Shown: positions 1 through 10,567, counted from the first letter of the stretch. The stretch is 63,954 nucleotides of DNA from Clostridium sp. CAG:678 (GCA_000431535.1 HF991825.1:274191-338144), one strand, 5' to 3'. The notes: generated from the sequence alone by a model not told the origin. Made by a program: numbers and translations.

Positions 1-2
1 AA

Positions 3-47
3 CTCCAGTCCGCCGAACTCGCGGCAAAAATGGGTCTGGATGCGTAA
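3..47 (+). CDS. C-terminal end of an upstream gene (partial)
   Basis: The first bases read in frame as LQSAELAAKMGLDA followed by TAA, ending 29 nt before the ftsY start. Only 14 residues are visible, too few to identify the protein. Many Firmicutes have smc upstream of ftsY, so an SMC tail is possible, but nothing in these residues proves it. Confidence 0.4.
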   Translation, partial: LQSAELAAKMGLDA

Positions 48-76
48 TACATACCGCAAAAGAGAGGTGCAGTCAA

Positions 77-997
77 ATGGGATTGTTTGATAAATTCAGA
101 AAGGGCCTCAGAAAAACAAGAGAGCAGGGCATTACCGCCCAGATCAATGAGGTCGTTGAAAATTATGAGCAGATCACGGATGATCTTTATGAGGAACTGG
201 AAGAGATCCTGATCATGGGCGACGTGGGATTCCCCACTGCCGAAAAGATCATCAAAAGCCTGCGTGAAAAGGTAGAGAATGACAGAATTACAGATGTGAA
301 AAAAGTGCGCGAAACGCTAAAGGATATCGTTTCCGGTATCGTCTGGGGCGGCAGTTATCTGAAACTGCGCACCAAGCCTTCCGTAATTCTTGTGATCGGC
401 GTAAACGGCGTGGGCAAAACAACCACGATCGGTAAACTGGCCCTTCGGCTGAAAGATCAGGGCAGAAAAGTGATTCTCGGCGCCGCGGATACGTTCCGGG
501 CTGCCGCGATTGAGCAGTTGCAGGTTTGGGCGGACAGAGCCGGCGTGGATCTGATTAAATCCGCGGAGGGTTCCGATCCCGCGTCCGTTGTGTTTGACAC
601 CGTTCAGGCAGGCAAGGCAAGGGGCGCCGATGTAATCATCATTGATACCGCCGGCAGGCTTCACAATAAGAAAAATCTGATGGAAGAGCTGAATAAGATC
701 AGCAGAGTTATAGACCGCGAACTGCCGGACGCCTCAAAAGAAGTGCTGCTTGTGCTGGATGCTACCACCGGTCAGAACGCCGTAAATCAGGCAAAAGATT
801 TTAAAGACGCTGCCGGAATTACGGGCATTGTGCTCACAAAACTGGACGGCACTGCAAGGGGCGGCGTTGTTCTTGCCATAAATAACGAACTGGATGTTCC
901 GGTAAAATTTGTAGGCGTGGGCGAGCAGATCGACGATCTGCAGCCGTTTGACGCGGACGCCTTTGCCGCCGGCCTGTTTGATGAAGAGGAGAAATAA
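77..997 (+). CDS. ftsY: Signal recognition particle receptor FtsY
   Basis: FtsY is the membrane-associated SRP receptor GTPase. It docks ribosome-SRP complexes at the translocon for co-translational insertion of membrane proteins. The 306-aa protein has a short charged N-terminus and then the NG domain. The G1 P-loop [10 protein letters not shown] is near residue 108, DTAGR near 190 and [10 protein letters not shown] near 254. It lacks the long acidic A domain of E. coli FtsY, as is usual in Firmicutes. A GAGAGGTG ribosome site precedes the ATG. The stop codon overlaps the next start in TAATG, so it is translationally coupled to rdgB as the first complete gene of a seven-gene operon. Identification is secure. 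Confidence 0.97.
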   Translation: MGLFDKFRKGLRKTREQGITAQINEVVENYEQITDDLYEELEEILIMGDVGFPTAEKIIKSLREKVENDRITDVKKVRETLKDIVSGIVWGGSYLKLRTKPSVILVIGVNGVGKTTTIGKLALRLKDQGRKVILGAADTFRAAAIEQLQVWADRAGVDLIKSAEGSDPASVVFDTVQAGKARGADVIIIDTAGRLHNKKNLMEELNKISRVIDRELPDASKEVLLVLDATTGQNAVNQAKDFKDAAGITGIVLTKLDGTARGGVVLAINNELDVPVKFVGVGEQIDDLQPFDADAFAAGLFDEEEK

Positions 998-1584
998 TGG
1001 ATTTTATTTTAGCAACCAATAATATGAAAAAGCTGGAGGAACTGCAAAGGATCTTATCCCCGCTCGGTGTAAATGTGCTCACGGCGAAAAGTATCGGCAT
1101 AACGCTGCCGGAAGTGGAGGAAAACGGTTCCACGTTTGAGGAAAATGCGCATATTAAGGCAAGATCTGCCTGTGATATCACCCATCTTCCGTCCATTGCG
1201 GACGACAGCGGCCTTTGCGTGGATTTTCTCGGCGGTGCGCCCGGTATTTATTCCGCAAGGTTTGCCGGCGAACACGGCAACGATGAAAAAAACAATGATC
1301 TGCTGCTGGAAAAACTGAGAGACGTTCCAATGGAAAAAAGAACGGCGCATTACGTTTGCGCCGTATGCTGCATTTTCCCGGACGGGCGTGAAATCACCGT
1401 TCGCGGAGAGTGCCCGGGATTTATCGGCTTTGAGCGGGACGGCAATGCAGGGTTTGGGTATGATCCGCTGTTTTTGGTAAACGGCAGATCGTTCGGCAGA
1501 TATTCCGCAGAGGAAAAGGATAAGATAAGCCACAGAGGCAACGCTTTACGCCTCCTTAAAAAAGAACTGGAGAAAATTTTATGA
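997..1584 (+). CDS. rdgB: XTP/dITP diphosphatase (RdgB/HAM1 family)
   Basis: This enzyme hydrolyses non-canonical purine nucleotides (XTP, dITP, ITP) to the monophosphate plus pyrophosphate, keeping deaminated bases out of DNA and RNA. The 195-aa protein opens with the family signature [13 protein letters not shown] and contains [18 protein letters not shown] and GFGYDPLF, the substrate and metal binding motifs. Length is normal for the family. The start overlaps the ftsY stop by one base, and its TGA stop overlaps the yhbY start (ATGA), showing tight operon coupling. Confidence 0.96.
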   Translation: MDFILATNNMKKLEELQRILSPLGVNVLTAKSIGITLPEVEENGSTFEENAHIKARSACDITHLPSIADDSGLCVDFLGGAPGIYSARFAGEHGNDEKNNDLLLEKLRDVPMEKRTAHYVCAVCCIFPDGREITVRGECPGFIGFERDGNAGFGYDPLFLVNGRSFGRYSAEEKDKISHRGNALRLLKKELEKIL

Positions 1585-2006
1585 ATTCAAAGGAAAGAGC
1601 GGCGCTCAGGGCTGCCGCAAATCCGCTGGAACCGATCTTTCAGATCGGAAAAGAAGGCATTTCGGAAAACCTGATTTCACAGCTTGATGACGCGCTGGAC
1701 GCCCGTGAACTGCTCAAAATACGGGTTCATCTTGAAACCTCCCCGAAAAAACCGCGCGAACTGGCGGATGAGCTGCAGTCTCTGCTCGGCGCGGAGGTCA
1801 TTCAGGTCATCGGCGGCGTGATCGTGCTTTACAGAAAAGCGGATGAGGAAAAGATCAAAGCCAAAAAGGCTGCCGCGGCGAAGAAGAAAAAGCCGGCAAA
1901 AAAGCAGGTTAAAATCAGAGGCATGCGCAGCCGCCATGCACAGGAAGAAACCCGCAGCCGTAAACCGTATAGAGGCGGCGTGCGCAGCAGGGGAGAGCGG
2001 CATTGA
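1581..2006 (+). CDS. yhbY: YhbY-family ribosome assembly RNA-binding protein (CRM domain)
   Basis: A small CRM-domain protein associated with pre-50S ribosomes. Residues 1-95 carry the CRM fold signature, for example PIFQIGKEGIS and IRVHLETSPKKPRELADEL. After that comes a Lys/Arg-rich tail of about 45 residues, so the protein (141 aa) is longer than the usual roughly 97 aa. The basic tail is probably extra RNA-binding surface (inference). It overlaps rdgB (ATGA) and its TGA stop overlaps the TTG start of nadD. Confidence 0.9.
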   Translation: MNSKERAALRAAANPLEPIFQIGKEGISENLISQLDDALDARELLKIRVHLETSPKKPRELADELQSLLGAEVIQVIGGVIVLYRKADEEKIKAKKAAAAKKKKPAKKQVKIRGMRSRHAQEETRSRKPYRGGVRSRGERH

Positions 2007-2605
2007 AACTGGGCATTTTCGGCGGCGCGTTCAATCCGGTCCATAACGGGCATATCAACCTTGCAGAAAAATATATAGATCTTTTGGATCTGGATCTGCT
2101 CTGTGTGATTCCAACCGGGAATCCGCCGCACAGAACCTGCCGGGATTTTGCGCCGGCGCAGGCGCGCTTTGCTATGCTAAAAGCCGCGTTTTCGGGCAAC
2201 CAAAAAGTTTTGGTTTCGGATCTGGAATTCCGGCGCAGCGGCAAAAGTTATACTTACGACACGGTTCAGATTCTAAAAAAAGAATATCCCGCCGCGCAGT
2301 TGTTTCTGATCGTTGGCGAAGATCAGTTTTTAAAGTTTGAAGCGTGGTACAGGTATTCGGATATACTTGCAAACGTAACGCTCTGCACAGCCGCGCGGGA
2401 AGAGAATGCGCGCAAACGGCTGCTGGATTTTTCAAAATCGCATTTTAGCGGCAGCCGCGTGTATATTGCGGATTTTGAACCGGTTGTTGTTTCAAGCAGT
2501 GAGATTCGGGATAAAATAAAAAAAAATTATGATATTTCGGGTCTTGTGCCGGCATGTGTTTTGGATTATATTAAAGAAAAGGGGCTTTATGTTGACGGAT
2601 TTTGA
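2003..2605 (+). CDS. nadD: Nicotinate-nucleotide adenylyltransferase NadD
   Basis: NadD transfers AMP from ATP to nicotinic acid mononucleotide to make deamido-NAD in NAD synthesis. The 200-aa protein begins MKLGIFGGAFNPVHNGHI, the nucleotidyltransferase GxFxPxHxGH motif, and ends with SSSEIRDKI, the second ATP-binding motif (ISSTxIR type). The start is a TTG that overlaps the yhbY TGA (TTGA), and the key motif begins at residue 4, so no upstream ATG is needed. It overlaps yqeK by 17 nt. Confidence 0.95.
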   Translation: MKLGIFGGAFNPVHNGHINLAEKYIDLLDLDLLCVIPTGNPPHRTCRDFAPAQARFAMLKAAFSGNQKVLVSDLEFRRSGKSYTYDTVQILKKEYPAAQLFLIVGEDQFLKFEAWYRYSDILANVTLCTAAREENARKRLLDFSKSHFSGSRVYIADFEPVVVSSSEIRDKIKKNYDISGLVPACVLDYIKEKGLYVDGF

Positions 2606-3167
2606 GAAATATACTGCCATCCTAAAGGGCCGCCTGTCTCCCCACAGATTCAGGCATTCCCTGAATGTTGCCGAATCCGCAGTGCACCTTGCAAAACGAT
2701 ACGGCGCAGAGGAAGAAAAGGCGCGCCTTGCGGGTATACTGCATGATATTACCAAAGAAACGCCGCTTTCCGAACAGTATGAATATATCACAAAGGGCGG
2801 CGATGTGCTTTCTAAACTGGAACTTCATAATCCCGCCGTTATCCATCAGAAATCGGGCGAGGCGTATTGCCGCACTGTGCTTGGAATCGGGGATCCGGAA
2901 ATTCTTGGCGCCATACGGTATCACACAACAGGCAGGCGGGGTATGACTTTGCTGGAAAGGGTTGTTTATACGGCGGATTTTATCTCGGCGGATCGGGAGT
3001 ATCCCGATGTGTCCGAAATGCGCGCCCTTGCAGAAGTCAGTTTGGAAGAAGCCATTCTGTATTCGCTAAAATATACTATGAATAAACTTTTGGGTGAAAA
3101 CGCCTTAATCCACCCGGACACACTGGAATGCTATAATTATTTGCTGGAGGAAAAGATAAAGGATTAG
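2589..3167 (+). CDS. yqeK: YqeK-family HD hydrolase (bis(5'-nucleosyl)-tetraphosphatase)
   Basis: YqeK proteins are HD-domain metal enzymes that cleave Ap4A symmetrically and are typically encoded next to nadD. The HD ligands are visible in HRFRHSLNVAESA, AGILHDITKET and VVYTADFIS. The reading frame is open from an upstream ATG at 2529, but that start would add about 20 residues lying inside nadD. The ATG at 2589 follows an AAAAGGGG sequence and gives the usual N-terminus (about 192 aa). RsfS begins directly after the stop. Confidence 0.9.
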   Translation: MLTDFEKYTAILKGRLSPHRFRHSLNVAESAVHLAKRYGAEEEKARLAGILHDITKETPLSEQYEYITKGGDVLSKLELHNPAVIHQKSGEAYCRTVLGIGDPEILGAIRYHTTGRRGMTLLERVVYTADFISADREYPDVSEMRALAEVSLEEAILYSLKYTMNKLLGENALIHPDTLECYNYLLEEKIKD

Positions 3168-3168
3168 T

Positions 3169-3522
3169 ATGACTTCACTTGATATTGTAAAGATCGCCGT
3201 GCAGGCGGCAGACAGTAAAAAAGGCCACGAGATCCGTGTTATAAAAATAAGGGATATTTCCGTGCTTGCGGATTATTTTGTGTTTGTAAGCGGTGATTCA
3301 AATACCCAGACCCGCGCCATTGCTGAGGAAGTTGAGTTTAAACTCAGCGGGGCGGGCGAGGAACCGCATCATATAGAAGGCAGGCAGTCCGGCTGGATCT
3401 GCTTGGATTACGGCTCTGTTGTTGTTCACGTTTTCCATAAGGAGCAAAGGCAGTATTTTCAGCTGGAGCGCCTTTGGGAGGACGGGGAAGAGATCGATCC
3501 GTCAACGCTGCTTGAAAACTGA
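3169..3522 (+). CDS. rsfS: Ribosome silencing factor RsfS
   Basis: RsfS binds ribosomal protein uL14 on the 50S subunit and blocks 30S joining when nutrients are scarce. The 117-aa protein has the family motifs VLADYFVFVSGDSNTQ, EGRQSGWICLDYG and VVVHVF. Length is typical. It sits one base after yqeK and 12 nt before leuS, the conserved nadD-yqeK-rsfS order of Firmicutes. Confidence 0.95.
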   Translation: MTSLDIVKIAVQAADSKKGHEIRVIKIRDISVLADYFVFVSGDSNTQTRAIAEEVEFKLSGAGEEPHHIEGRQSGWICLDYGSVVVHVFHKEQRQYFQLERLWEDGEEIDPSTLLEN

Positions 3523-3534
3523 AGGAGGATATAT

Positions 3535-5943
3535 ATGGAATATAATTTTAAACAGGTGGAAAAGAAGTGGCAGGATATCTGGTATTCGCAGAATACCTTT
3601 GCCGCAAAAAACGATTATTCACTTCCGAAATTTTATTGCCTGGTTGAATTTCCCTATCCCAGCGGTCAGGGGCTTCATGTAGGCCACCCGCGTTCTTATA
3701 CGGCGCTGGATATCGTGGCAAGAAAGAAAAGGCTGCAGGGCTATAATGTGCTTTATCCCATGGGCTGGGATGCGTTCGGGCTTCCAACGGAAAATTACGC
3801 AATCAAGAATCACGTTCATCCGGCGGAGGTAACAAAAAATAATATTGCCCATTTCAAGAGCCAGCTTCAGGCGCTCGGCTTTTCTTTTGACTGGACAAGA
3901 GAGATCAATACTACGGATCCCGATTACTATAAGTGGACCCAGTGGATCTTCCTTCAGCTCTTTAAGCGCGGCCTTGCCTACAAAAAGAAAATGGCGGTAA
4001 ACTGGTGCACCTCCTGCAAATGCGTGCTTGCAAACGAGGAAGTTGTAAACGGCGTGTGCGAGCGCTGCGGTTCCGAGGTCATCAGAAAAGAGCAGAGCCA
4101 GTGGATGCTGAAGATCACCGCGTATGCCGACCGCCTTGTAAAAGATCTGGACGATGTGGATTTTATAGACCGCGTTAAGGTGCAGCAGAGAAACTGGATC
4201 GGCAAGAGCCACGGCGCGGAGGTGGATTTCACCACCACGCTCGGCGATACGTTAACCGTTTATACAACCCGGTGCGATACGCTTTTCGGCGCAACCTATA
4301 TGGTTATCTCTCCGGAACACCCCTTTATTGAAAAGTGGGCGCCCAACATTAAAAATATGGATGAGGTGCGCGCGTATCAGCAGGAGGCAGCGAAAAAGAG
4401 CGATTTTGAGCGCACCGAGATCAATAAGGAAAAAACCGGCGTAAAACTGGAAGGTGTTATGGGTATCAATCCCGTAAACGATCAGGAGATTCCGATCTTC
4501 ATTTCCGATTATGTTTTAACTTCTTACGGCACAGGCGCCATTATGGCGGTGCCCGCCCATGATACAAGAGACTGGGAATTTGCCAAAAAATTTGATCTGC
4601 CGATCATAGAGGTCGTGGCAGGCGGCGAGGATGTGCAGAAAGAGGCGTTTACGGATTGCGCAACCGGCAAACTCGTAAACAGCGGATTCCTTACAGGCAT
4701 GAGCGTTGAGGATGCTAAAAAGGCAATGACCGAATGGCTGGAAAAAGAGGGGAAAGGCCGCGAAAAAGTGAACTTCAAACTTCGCGACTGGGTGTTCAGC
4801 CGCCAGCGTTACTGGGGCGAGCCGATCCCGATCGTAAAATGTGAAAAATGCGGTTATGTTCCGCTCCCGGAAAGTGAACTGCCGCTCCGCCTTCCGAATG
4901 TGGAATCCTATGAGCCTACGGATACGGGCGAATCTCCGCTTGCGAAGATCACAGACTGGGTAAATACCACCTGCCCTTGCTGCGGCGGACCCGCTAAAAG
5001 AGAAACGGATACCATGCCCCAGTGGGCAGGCTCATCCTGGTATTTCTTAAGATACACAGATCCTCATAACGATCAGGCGCTTGCCTCAAAAGAGGCGCTG
5101 GATTACTGGACTCCTGTTGACTGGTATAACGGCGGTATGGAGCATACGACTCTGCACCTGCTTTACAGCCGTTTCTGGCATAAGTTCCTTTATGATATCG
5201 GTGTGGTGCCCACTTCCGAGCCCTATAAAAAACGTACTTCCCACGGTATGATCCTTGGCGAAAACGGCGAAAAAATGAGTAAATCCAGGGGCAATGTTGT
5301 GAATCCGGATGAGATCGTAGACCGTTACGGCGCGGATACCATGCGCCTTTACGAGATGTTTATCGGCGATTTTGAAAAGGCGGCGCCGTGGAATTCGGAT
5401 TCCATTAAGGGCTGTAAACGATTTGTGGAACGTTTCTGGAATCTTCAGGAGATCGTTACGAATTCAGAAGAATACAGCACGGAACTGGAACCGCTGATGC
5501 ATAAAACGATCAAAAAAGTTTCCGAAGATATTGAAAATCTTAAGTGCAATACGGCGATCGCCGCCATGATGACTCTGCTCAATAAGATCTATGATCAAAA
5601 GCGCATCACCAGAGGTGAACTGCGCACGCTGACTATTCTTCTTAACCCGTTTGCGCCGCACGTAACGGAAGAAATGTGGGAAAACATGCATTTCGGCGGA
5701 TTCGTTCATGAGGCAAAGTGGCCGGAATATGATGAATCTAAAACCGTTGAAAACAGCGTGGAGATCGTTTTGCAGATCATGGGCAAAGTCCGCTCCCGTA
5801 TGACAATCCCCGTGGATATGCCCAAGGATCAGGTGCTTGCCCTTGCAAAACAGGATGAAAAGATTGCGTCTGCCATAGCGGGCAAGACCATTAAAAAAGA
5901 AATTTACGTTCCGAATAAACTTGTAAATATAGTTGCTGTTTAA
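3535..5943 (+). CDS. leuS: Leucyl-tRNA synthetase
   Basis: A class I aminoacyl-tRNA synthetase that charges tRNA-Leu. The 802-aa protein carries the HIGH-type motif HVGH at residues 48-51, a zinc cluster (CTSC followed by CERCG) near residue 157, and a CP1 editing domain containing the [10 protein letters not shown] segment. KMSKS lies at 580-584, followed by the anticodon-binding domain. An AGGAGG ribosome site lies just upstream of the ATG. It ends the housekeeping operon and is followed directly by an intrinsic terminator. Confidence 0.98.
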   Translation: MEYNFKQVEKKWQDIWYSQNTFAAKNDYSLPKFYCLVEFPYPSGQGLHVGHPRSYTALDIVARKKRLQGYNVLYPMGWDAFGLPTENYAIKNHVHPAEVTKNNIAHFKSQLQALGFSFDWTREINTTDPDYYKWTQWIFLQLFKRGLAYKKKMAVNWCTSCKCVLANEEVVNGVCERCGSEVIRKEQSQWMLKITAYADRLVKDLDDVDFIDRVKVQQRNWIGKSHGAEVDFTTTLGDTLTVYTTRCDTLFGATYMVISPEHPFIEKWAPNIKNMDEVRAYQQEAAKKSDFERTEINKEKTGVKLEGVMGINPVNDQEIPIFISDYVLTSYGTGAIMAVPAHDTRDWEFAKKFDLPIIEVVAGGEDVQKEAFTDCATGKLVNSGFLTGMSVEDAKKAMTEWLEKEGKGREKVNFKLRDWVFSRQRYWGEPIPIVKCEKCGYVPLPESELPLRLPNVESYEPTDTGESPLAKITDWVNTTCPCCGGPAKRETDTMPQWAGSSWYFLRYTDPHNDQALASKEALDYWTPVDWYNGGMEHTTLHLLYSRFWHKFLYDIGVVPTSEPYKKRTSHGMILGENGEKMSKSRGNVVNPDEIVDRYGADTMRLYEMFIGDFEKAAPWNSDSIKGCKRFVERFWNLQEIVTNSEEYSTELEPLMHKTIKKVSEDIENLKCNTAIAAMMTLLNKIYDQKRITRGELRTLTILLNPFAPHVTEEMWENMHFGGFVHEAKWPEYDESKTVENSVEIVLQIMGKVRSRMTIPVDMPKDQVLALAKQDEKIASAIAGKTIKKEIYVPNKLVNIVAV

Positions 5944-5948
5944 AAACC

Positions 5949-5979
5949 GGCGCGGCGCTTGATCCGCCGCGCCTTTTTA
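5949..5979 (+). terminator. Rho-independent terminator after leuS
   Basis: GGCGCGGCG (5949-5957) pairs with CGCCGCGCC (5965-5973), a 9-bp GC stem with a 7-nt loop followed by TTTTT. It lies 5 nt after the leuS stop, so it ends the ftsY-leuS operon and separates it from the glycosidase genes. Confidence 0.93.
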
Positions 5980-5991
5980 TGAGGTGCTGAT

Positions 5992-8900
5992 ATGAGGGAT
6001 AAAAAGAAAATCTATACCGTTGCTACCGCCCATCTGGATACGGTGTGGAGCTGGGATTTTGAAAAAACCGTTTCCAAATACATATATAACACCCTTGTGG
6101 ATAATTTTAAACTTTTAAAAAAGTATAAAACCTATAAGTTCAACTTTGAAGGTTCTTACCGCTATGAACTGATGCAGGAATATTATCCCGAACTGTTTGA
6201 GCAGATGAAGGAATATGTTAAAGAGGGCAGGTGGAACGTCTGCGGATCCGCTTTTGAGAACGGAGATACGAATATTCCGTCGCCCGAGGCGTTGTTCAGA
6301 AATATTCTGATCGGCAATTCTTATTTTGACAAAACATTCGGCAAACGCAGCAAAGATATCTTTTTGCCGGATTGTTTCGGTTTCGGCTGGGCGCTTCCGT
6401 CCATTGCGCACCATGCAAACCTGCTTGGCTTTACAACGCAGAAACTTGCCTGGGGCAGCGCTTACGGCGTGCCGTTTGATCTGGGTAAGTGGTACGGCGT
6501 GGACGGCAATTTTATCTATGCCAATACCAATCCGCACGATTATTATTTTACGCTGACCAAACTGCGCGACTGGGATTTTGTCCGCAATAAACTGAAAGTC
6601 AATGAGAAATATGATCTGGACTGGACCTATATCTTCCACGGGATCGGTGACCGCGGCGGCGCGCCGAAAGAAAAATCTGTCGCTTTTGTGGAGCAGGAAG
6701 TGGCGGGCAATCCAAACAGCAATATGGAAGTGTATGTTGCCGAGGCGGACGAGATCTTCCGTGATATGGAAAATAAACTCACGCCGGAGCAAAAAGAGAA
6801 ACTGCCGCAGTGGAAAACGGAACTGGTTATGCAAAACCACGGCGTGGGCGGCTATACTTCAAGAGCAGTAGGCAAAAGGTGGAACCGGCGCTGTGAGGAA
6901 CTCGGAACGATCGCGGAGATCAACAGCGTTGCCGCCGAATATCTCGGCGCCGCGGATTACAACAGAACGGTTCTCAACAGAGCGTGGAAACGCGCGATCG
7001 CGCATCAGTTCCACGATGATATGCCCGGCACCAGCGTTCAGCGCGTATACCGCCGCAGCTGGAATGATCTTGCGCTCTCTGCCAATCAGTTTACTTCAGA
7101 ACTGGAGAACGCCGCCTGCGGGGTAGCCTCGCTGATGAAAACAGATTTCTGCGAAGGTACGCCGGTCATGGTTTCTAACCCCGTTGAGGCGGATACGAAA
7201 GCCGCTGTAACCATCTATCTTGATGGCATAAAAACGCAGTATGTGCGTGTATTTGATGATGCCGGAAAAGAAGTGAAAAGCCAGGTTAATGCTGAGCAAA
7301 ACGGCGTTAAGGAAATTTTGTTCATTGCAGAGGTCGGCAGCCTCGGCTACCGCGTTTATGACGTGCGCCCAAGCGATATTCCGTGCCGCTTGGAATCAGA
7401 TCTTAAGATCAGCACGGAAAATATCCTTGAAAATGAAAAATATGTTGTTACCCTGAATAAAATGGGCAATATCACCTCAATTTTGGATAAGACCCTCGGC
7501 GAAAAAGAACTTCTGAAAGAGCCGGTGATTCTCGGTCTGTTCAAATATACCGGTTCCAAGGACTGGCCCGCTTGGGAAATGAATTTTAAAGAGGCAAATA
7601 AAGAGGCGGACAGGATCCCACGTCTTGTCAGCATTTCCGTGGAGGAGACCGGCCCTGCAAGAGCGGCGTTCAAGGTTGTGCAGCAGGATAAGAACCGTTC
7701 CCGTTTTACGTATTATATCGCCCTTACAAGCGGCGGAAAATGCGTGGAAGTGTATTCTGAGATCGAGTGGCAGAATCTTTGCACGCTTGCAAAGCACAGA
7801 TTTTCTTTTACCTGTTCCAATAAGCAGGCAACGTTTGATCTTGGTCTCGGCGCAATTAAAAGAGGCAATATGAGCGAAAAGCTCTTTGAAGTGCCTGCGC
7901 AGAAATGGGCGGATCTTACGGATGAAAGCGGCGAATACGGCGTTTCCGTGATCAGCGAGTGCAAATACGGCTGGGATAAATTCAGCGATGATACACTGCG
8001 CCTTACCGTGCTGCATACGCCGCGCAAGAATTACAGGATCGATTCCATGCAGTCCATGATGGATATCGGTCTGAACAGATATTCATTTGCTATCTTCAGC
8101 CATGCCGGCTCAGATCTTTCCGATACGCAGCTGGAGGCAAGAAAATTCGTTCAGCCGCTTACGGCTTACGCATGCGCCAAGCATTCCGGCGCGCTCGGCT
8201 CGGCATACAGTTTCGGTTCGGTTTCTTCCAATCAGGTCATTCTCCGCGCTGTCAAAAAAGCGGAGGAAAGCGAGGAAATCGTTGTCCGCTTAAACGAGGG
8301 CGCGGGAAGTTCTCTTGATAAATTTACGCTTTCGCTCGGCGAGGGTATAGAAAGCGCAAGGGAAATTTACGCAAGCGAGGAGCCGCTTGGCAGCGCTGTT
8401 GTTGAAGACGGCAAACTTGTAACGTCTTTTACCCCATATCAGATTCGCAGTTTTGCGCTCACACTGAAAAAGAGCCGCGTGCAGGCAGAAAAACCGATTT
8501 CCGTTCCGGCGCAGCTTGCGTATGATAAGAATATCATTACGGCAAACGGAGAGCAAACAGGCGATTTTGAAAAGAATATCCCCCGCGAACTGATTCCCGA
8601 GCAGATCACGGCAAACGGCATTCGGTTTGAGATTTCAAAAACAGAGAAAAATGCCTGCATCATGAAAGGGCAGACCGTGAAACTCACCGGCAGCGCGGAT
8701 AAACTCTGCCTGCTGTGCGCGTCGTTCGGCGGCGATAAAAAAGTCCGTTTTGATGTGGACGGAGCAACCGTAACCAAAACCGTGCTCAGCGCCACAGAGC
8801 CTTTCGCGGGCTGGGATCTGCCGGATCTTGGCGACATTGCTTTTGTAAAACACGGCAAACTCGGCTTTGAAGCCACTCACAGCCATACGCTGGGCAGGGA

Positions 8901-9201
8901 TAATATCGTTAAAGGGCTTTGCTTCTATATCGTTGAACTGGATGTTAAGGGCAAAGATTCCGTGATTCTTCCGGTGGATCAGGATGTTGTTGTTATCGCC
9001 GCAACAGAGGTCAAAGGAAAACATGGTCAGATAGTCTCAAAAACATTTGATGAGGTCGATGAAAACCGGGAACAGACGTTTTATATGACTTTCGGCGAAT
9101 TTATCCGCTATTGCTGGTATAAATGCGTGTGGAATTTAAACGATAAAGATGAATTTATAACTGCGATCAACAGAGGTAGAAAAAATGAAAAATCCGTTTG
9201 A
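5992..9201 (+). CDS. Glycoside hydrolase family 38 alpha-mannosidase
   Basis: Predicted exo-acting alpha-mannosidase of the zinc-dependent GH38 family, which trims alpha-linked mannose from N-glycans or mannans. The 1069-aa protein shows the N-terminal zinc site HLDTVWSW (H14, D16), the catalytic nucleophile region PDCFGFG (Asp127; usually DxFGH, with Gly replacing the His here), and HQFHDDMPGTS (His338), a strong GH38 signature. C-terminal beta-sandwich domains follow. No signal peptide is visible, so it probably acts on imported glycans in the cytoplasm. It overlaps the GH29 gene by 17 nt, so the two are translated together. Substrate linkage cannot be read from the sequence. Confidence 0.9.
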   Translation: MRDKKKIYTVATAHLDTVWSWDFEKTVSKYIYNTLVDNFKLLKKYKTYKFNFEGSYRYELMQEYYPELFEQMKEYVKEGRWNVCGSAFENGDTNIPSPEALFRNILIGNSYFDKTFGKRSKDIFLPDCFGFGWALPSIAHHANLLGFTTQKLAWGSAYGVPFDLGKWYGVDGNFIYANTNPHDYYFTLTKLRDWDFVRNKLKVNEKYDLDWTYIFHGIGDRGGAPKEKSVAFVEQEVAGNPNSNMEVYVAEADEIFRDMENKLTPEQKEKLPQWKTELVMQNHGVGGYTSRAVGKRWNRRCEELGTIAEINSVAAEYLGAADYNRTVLNRAWKRAIAHQFHDDMPGTSVQRVYRRSWNDLALSANQFTSELENAACGVASLMKTDFCEGTPVMVSNPVEADTKAAVTIYLDGIKTQYVRVFDDAGKEVKSQVNAEQNGVKEILFIAEVGSLGYRVYDVRPSDIPCRLESDLKISTENILENEKYVVTLNKMGNITSILDKTLGEKELLKEPVILGLFKYTGSKDWPAWEMNFKEANKEADRIPRLVSISVEETGPARAAFKVVQQDKNRSRFTYYIALTSGGKCVEVYSEIEWQNLCTLAKHRFSFTCSNKQATFDLGLGAIKRGNMSEKLFEVPAQKWADLTDESGEYGVSVISECKYGWDKFSDDTLRLTVLHTPRKNYRIDSMQSMMDIGLNRYSFAIFSHAGSDLSDTQLEARKFVQPLTAYACAKHSGALGSAYSFGSVSSNQVILRAVKKAEESEEIVVRLNEGAGSSLDKFTLSLGEGIESAREIYASEEPLGSAVVEDGKLVTSFTPYQIRSFALTLKKSRVQAEKPISVPAQLAYDKNIITANGEQTGDFEKNIPRELIPEQITANGIRFEISKTEKNACIMKGQTVKLTGSADKLCLLCASFGGDKKVRFDVDGATVTKTVLSATEPFAGWDLPDLGDIAFVKHGKLGFEATHSHTLGRDNIVKGLCFYIVELDVKGKDSVILPVDQDVVVIAATEVKGKHGQIVSKTFDEVDENREQTFYMTFGEFIRYCWYKCVWNLNDKDEFITAINRGRKNEKSV

Positions 9202-10567
9202 ATCCAACTGGACGAATGAGAATAACGGCGTGCCGCTGCATTCCCCTGAGGTGGACAGGCTGATCTCCGTTTTGCCGTCCAAACGGCAGCAGCGCCTTGC
9301 CGAAAAACCGTTTTATCTGTTTATGCATTTCGGCATGAATACCGCTACCGGCAGGGAATGGGGCGTAGGAAATGAAAAAGTCACGGATTTTACCATAAAA
9401 AAGATCAACGCTGCGCAGTGGATTAAATGCGCGCAGTCCAGCGGCGCAACCGGCATTATTTTAACGTGCAAGCATCACGACGGCTTTTGCCTTTGGCCCA
9501 GCGATTACACCTCGTTTTCCGTTAAGTATTCGGATTTTGAGGGCGATATCGTTAAAATGGTGTCGGACGAGTGCCGTAAAGCAGGGCTGGATTTCGGCGT
9601 GTATCTTTCCCCTTGGGATATGCACGAGCCAACGTATGGCACCCCGGATTATAACGATTATTTCTGCAATCAGCTTACCGAGTTGTTAACAAATTACGGC
9701 GCCATATCAGAGGTGTGGTTTGACGGCGCCAAGGGCGCGGACGCAAAAGCCTTTGAGTATGACTGGCAGAGATATTATAAACTGATCCGGGAACTGCAGC
9801 CGGATGCGAATATCGCCGTCTGCGGGCCGGATATCCGCTGGGTCGGCAATGAGGGCGGCAAAACACGTAAATCTGAATTTTCGGTTGTGCCTGCTTATCT
9901 GCAAACGGCTGAAACGGTAGAGAAAAAAAGCCAGCATGCGGAATCGGACGCAGGCGGCATGAAAAAACGCACTTCAACGGATGAAGACCTCGGCAGCCGG
10001 GATCTTTTGAAAAACTGCCCCGAACTCTGCTGGTATCCGGCAGAGGTGGATGTTTCCATCCGCAAGGGCTGGTTCTATTCCAAAAAAACGAATTTTACGG
10101 TTAAAAGCGCAAAAAAACTTTTCAATATTTATCTGAATTCCGTGGGCAACAACTGCACACTTCTTTTAAATGTGCCGCCAAGCGATAAGGGCACGATCCA
10201 TATCAACGATGCCGTGGCGCTGCGTTCCCTTGGAAACAAGATAGAAGAATTGTACTCCAAACCTGTGCTCGTGGAAAAATTCGGCATGCTTAAGGAAACG
10301 GACGGCATGCTGGATTTCACGTTTGACAGTGAAAAAAAGTTAAAATATGTCATTCTTAAAGAGGATATCCGCTATTCCCAGCGTGTGGAGGCGTTTGATA
10401 TCTTCCTAAAAAAAGAAAACGGCAATTATGTGCATGTTTATTCCGGCACGGTTATCGGCTCCTGCAAGATCGCAAAAATAAAGGGCAAAAAATGTACAGG
10501 CGCGCGTGTTATTATCCGCCAGAGCAGGAGCGCTCCGGTGCTTTCTGAGATCGGTTTTTATGAATGA
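9185..10567 (+). CDS. Glycoside hydrolase family 29 alpha-L-fucosidase
   Basis: Predicted retaining alpha-L-fucosidase. GH29 motifs are HFGMNTATGREWG, ILTCKHHDGFCLWPS, FGVYLSPWDMHEPTYG and SEVWFDGAKG, whose Asp180 is the expected nucleophile. The 460-aa length and a C-terminal beta domain fit the family; there is no signal peptide. An AGAGGTAG ribosome site precedes the ATG inside the end of the GH38 gene. Pairing with an alpha-mannosidase suggests removal of fucose and mannose from host glycoproteins (inference). Confidence 0.92.
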   Translation: MKNPFESNWTNENNGVPLHSPEVDRLISVLPSKRQQRLAEKPFYLFMHFGMNTATGREWGVGNEKVTDFTIKKINAAQWIKCAQSSGATGIILTCKHHDGFCLWPSDYTSFSVKYSDFEGDIVKMVSDECRKAGLDFGVYLSPWDMHEPTYGTPDYNDYFCNQLTELLTNYGAISEVWFDGAKGADAKAFEYDWQRYYKLIRELQPDANIAVCGPDIRWVGNEGGKTRKSEFSVVPAYLQTAETVEKKSQHAESDAGGMKKRTSTDEDLGSRDLLKNCPELCWYPAEVDVSIRKGWFYSKKTNFTVKSAKKLFNIYLNSVGNNCTLLLNVPPSDKGTIHINDAVALRSLGNKIEELYSKPVLVEKFGMLKETDGMLDFTFDSEKKLKYVILKEDIRYSQRVEAFDIFLKKENGNYVHVYSGTVIGSCKIAKIKGKKCTGARVIIRQSRSAPVLSEIGFYE

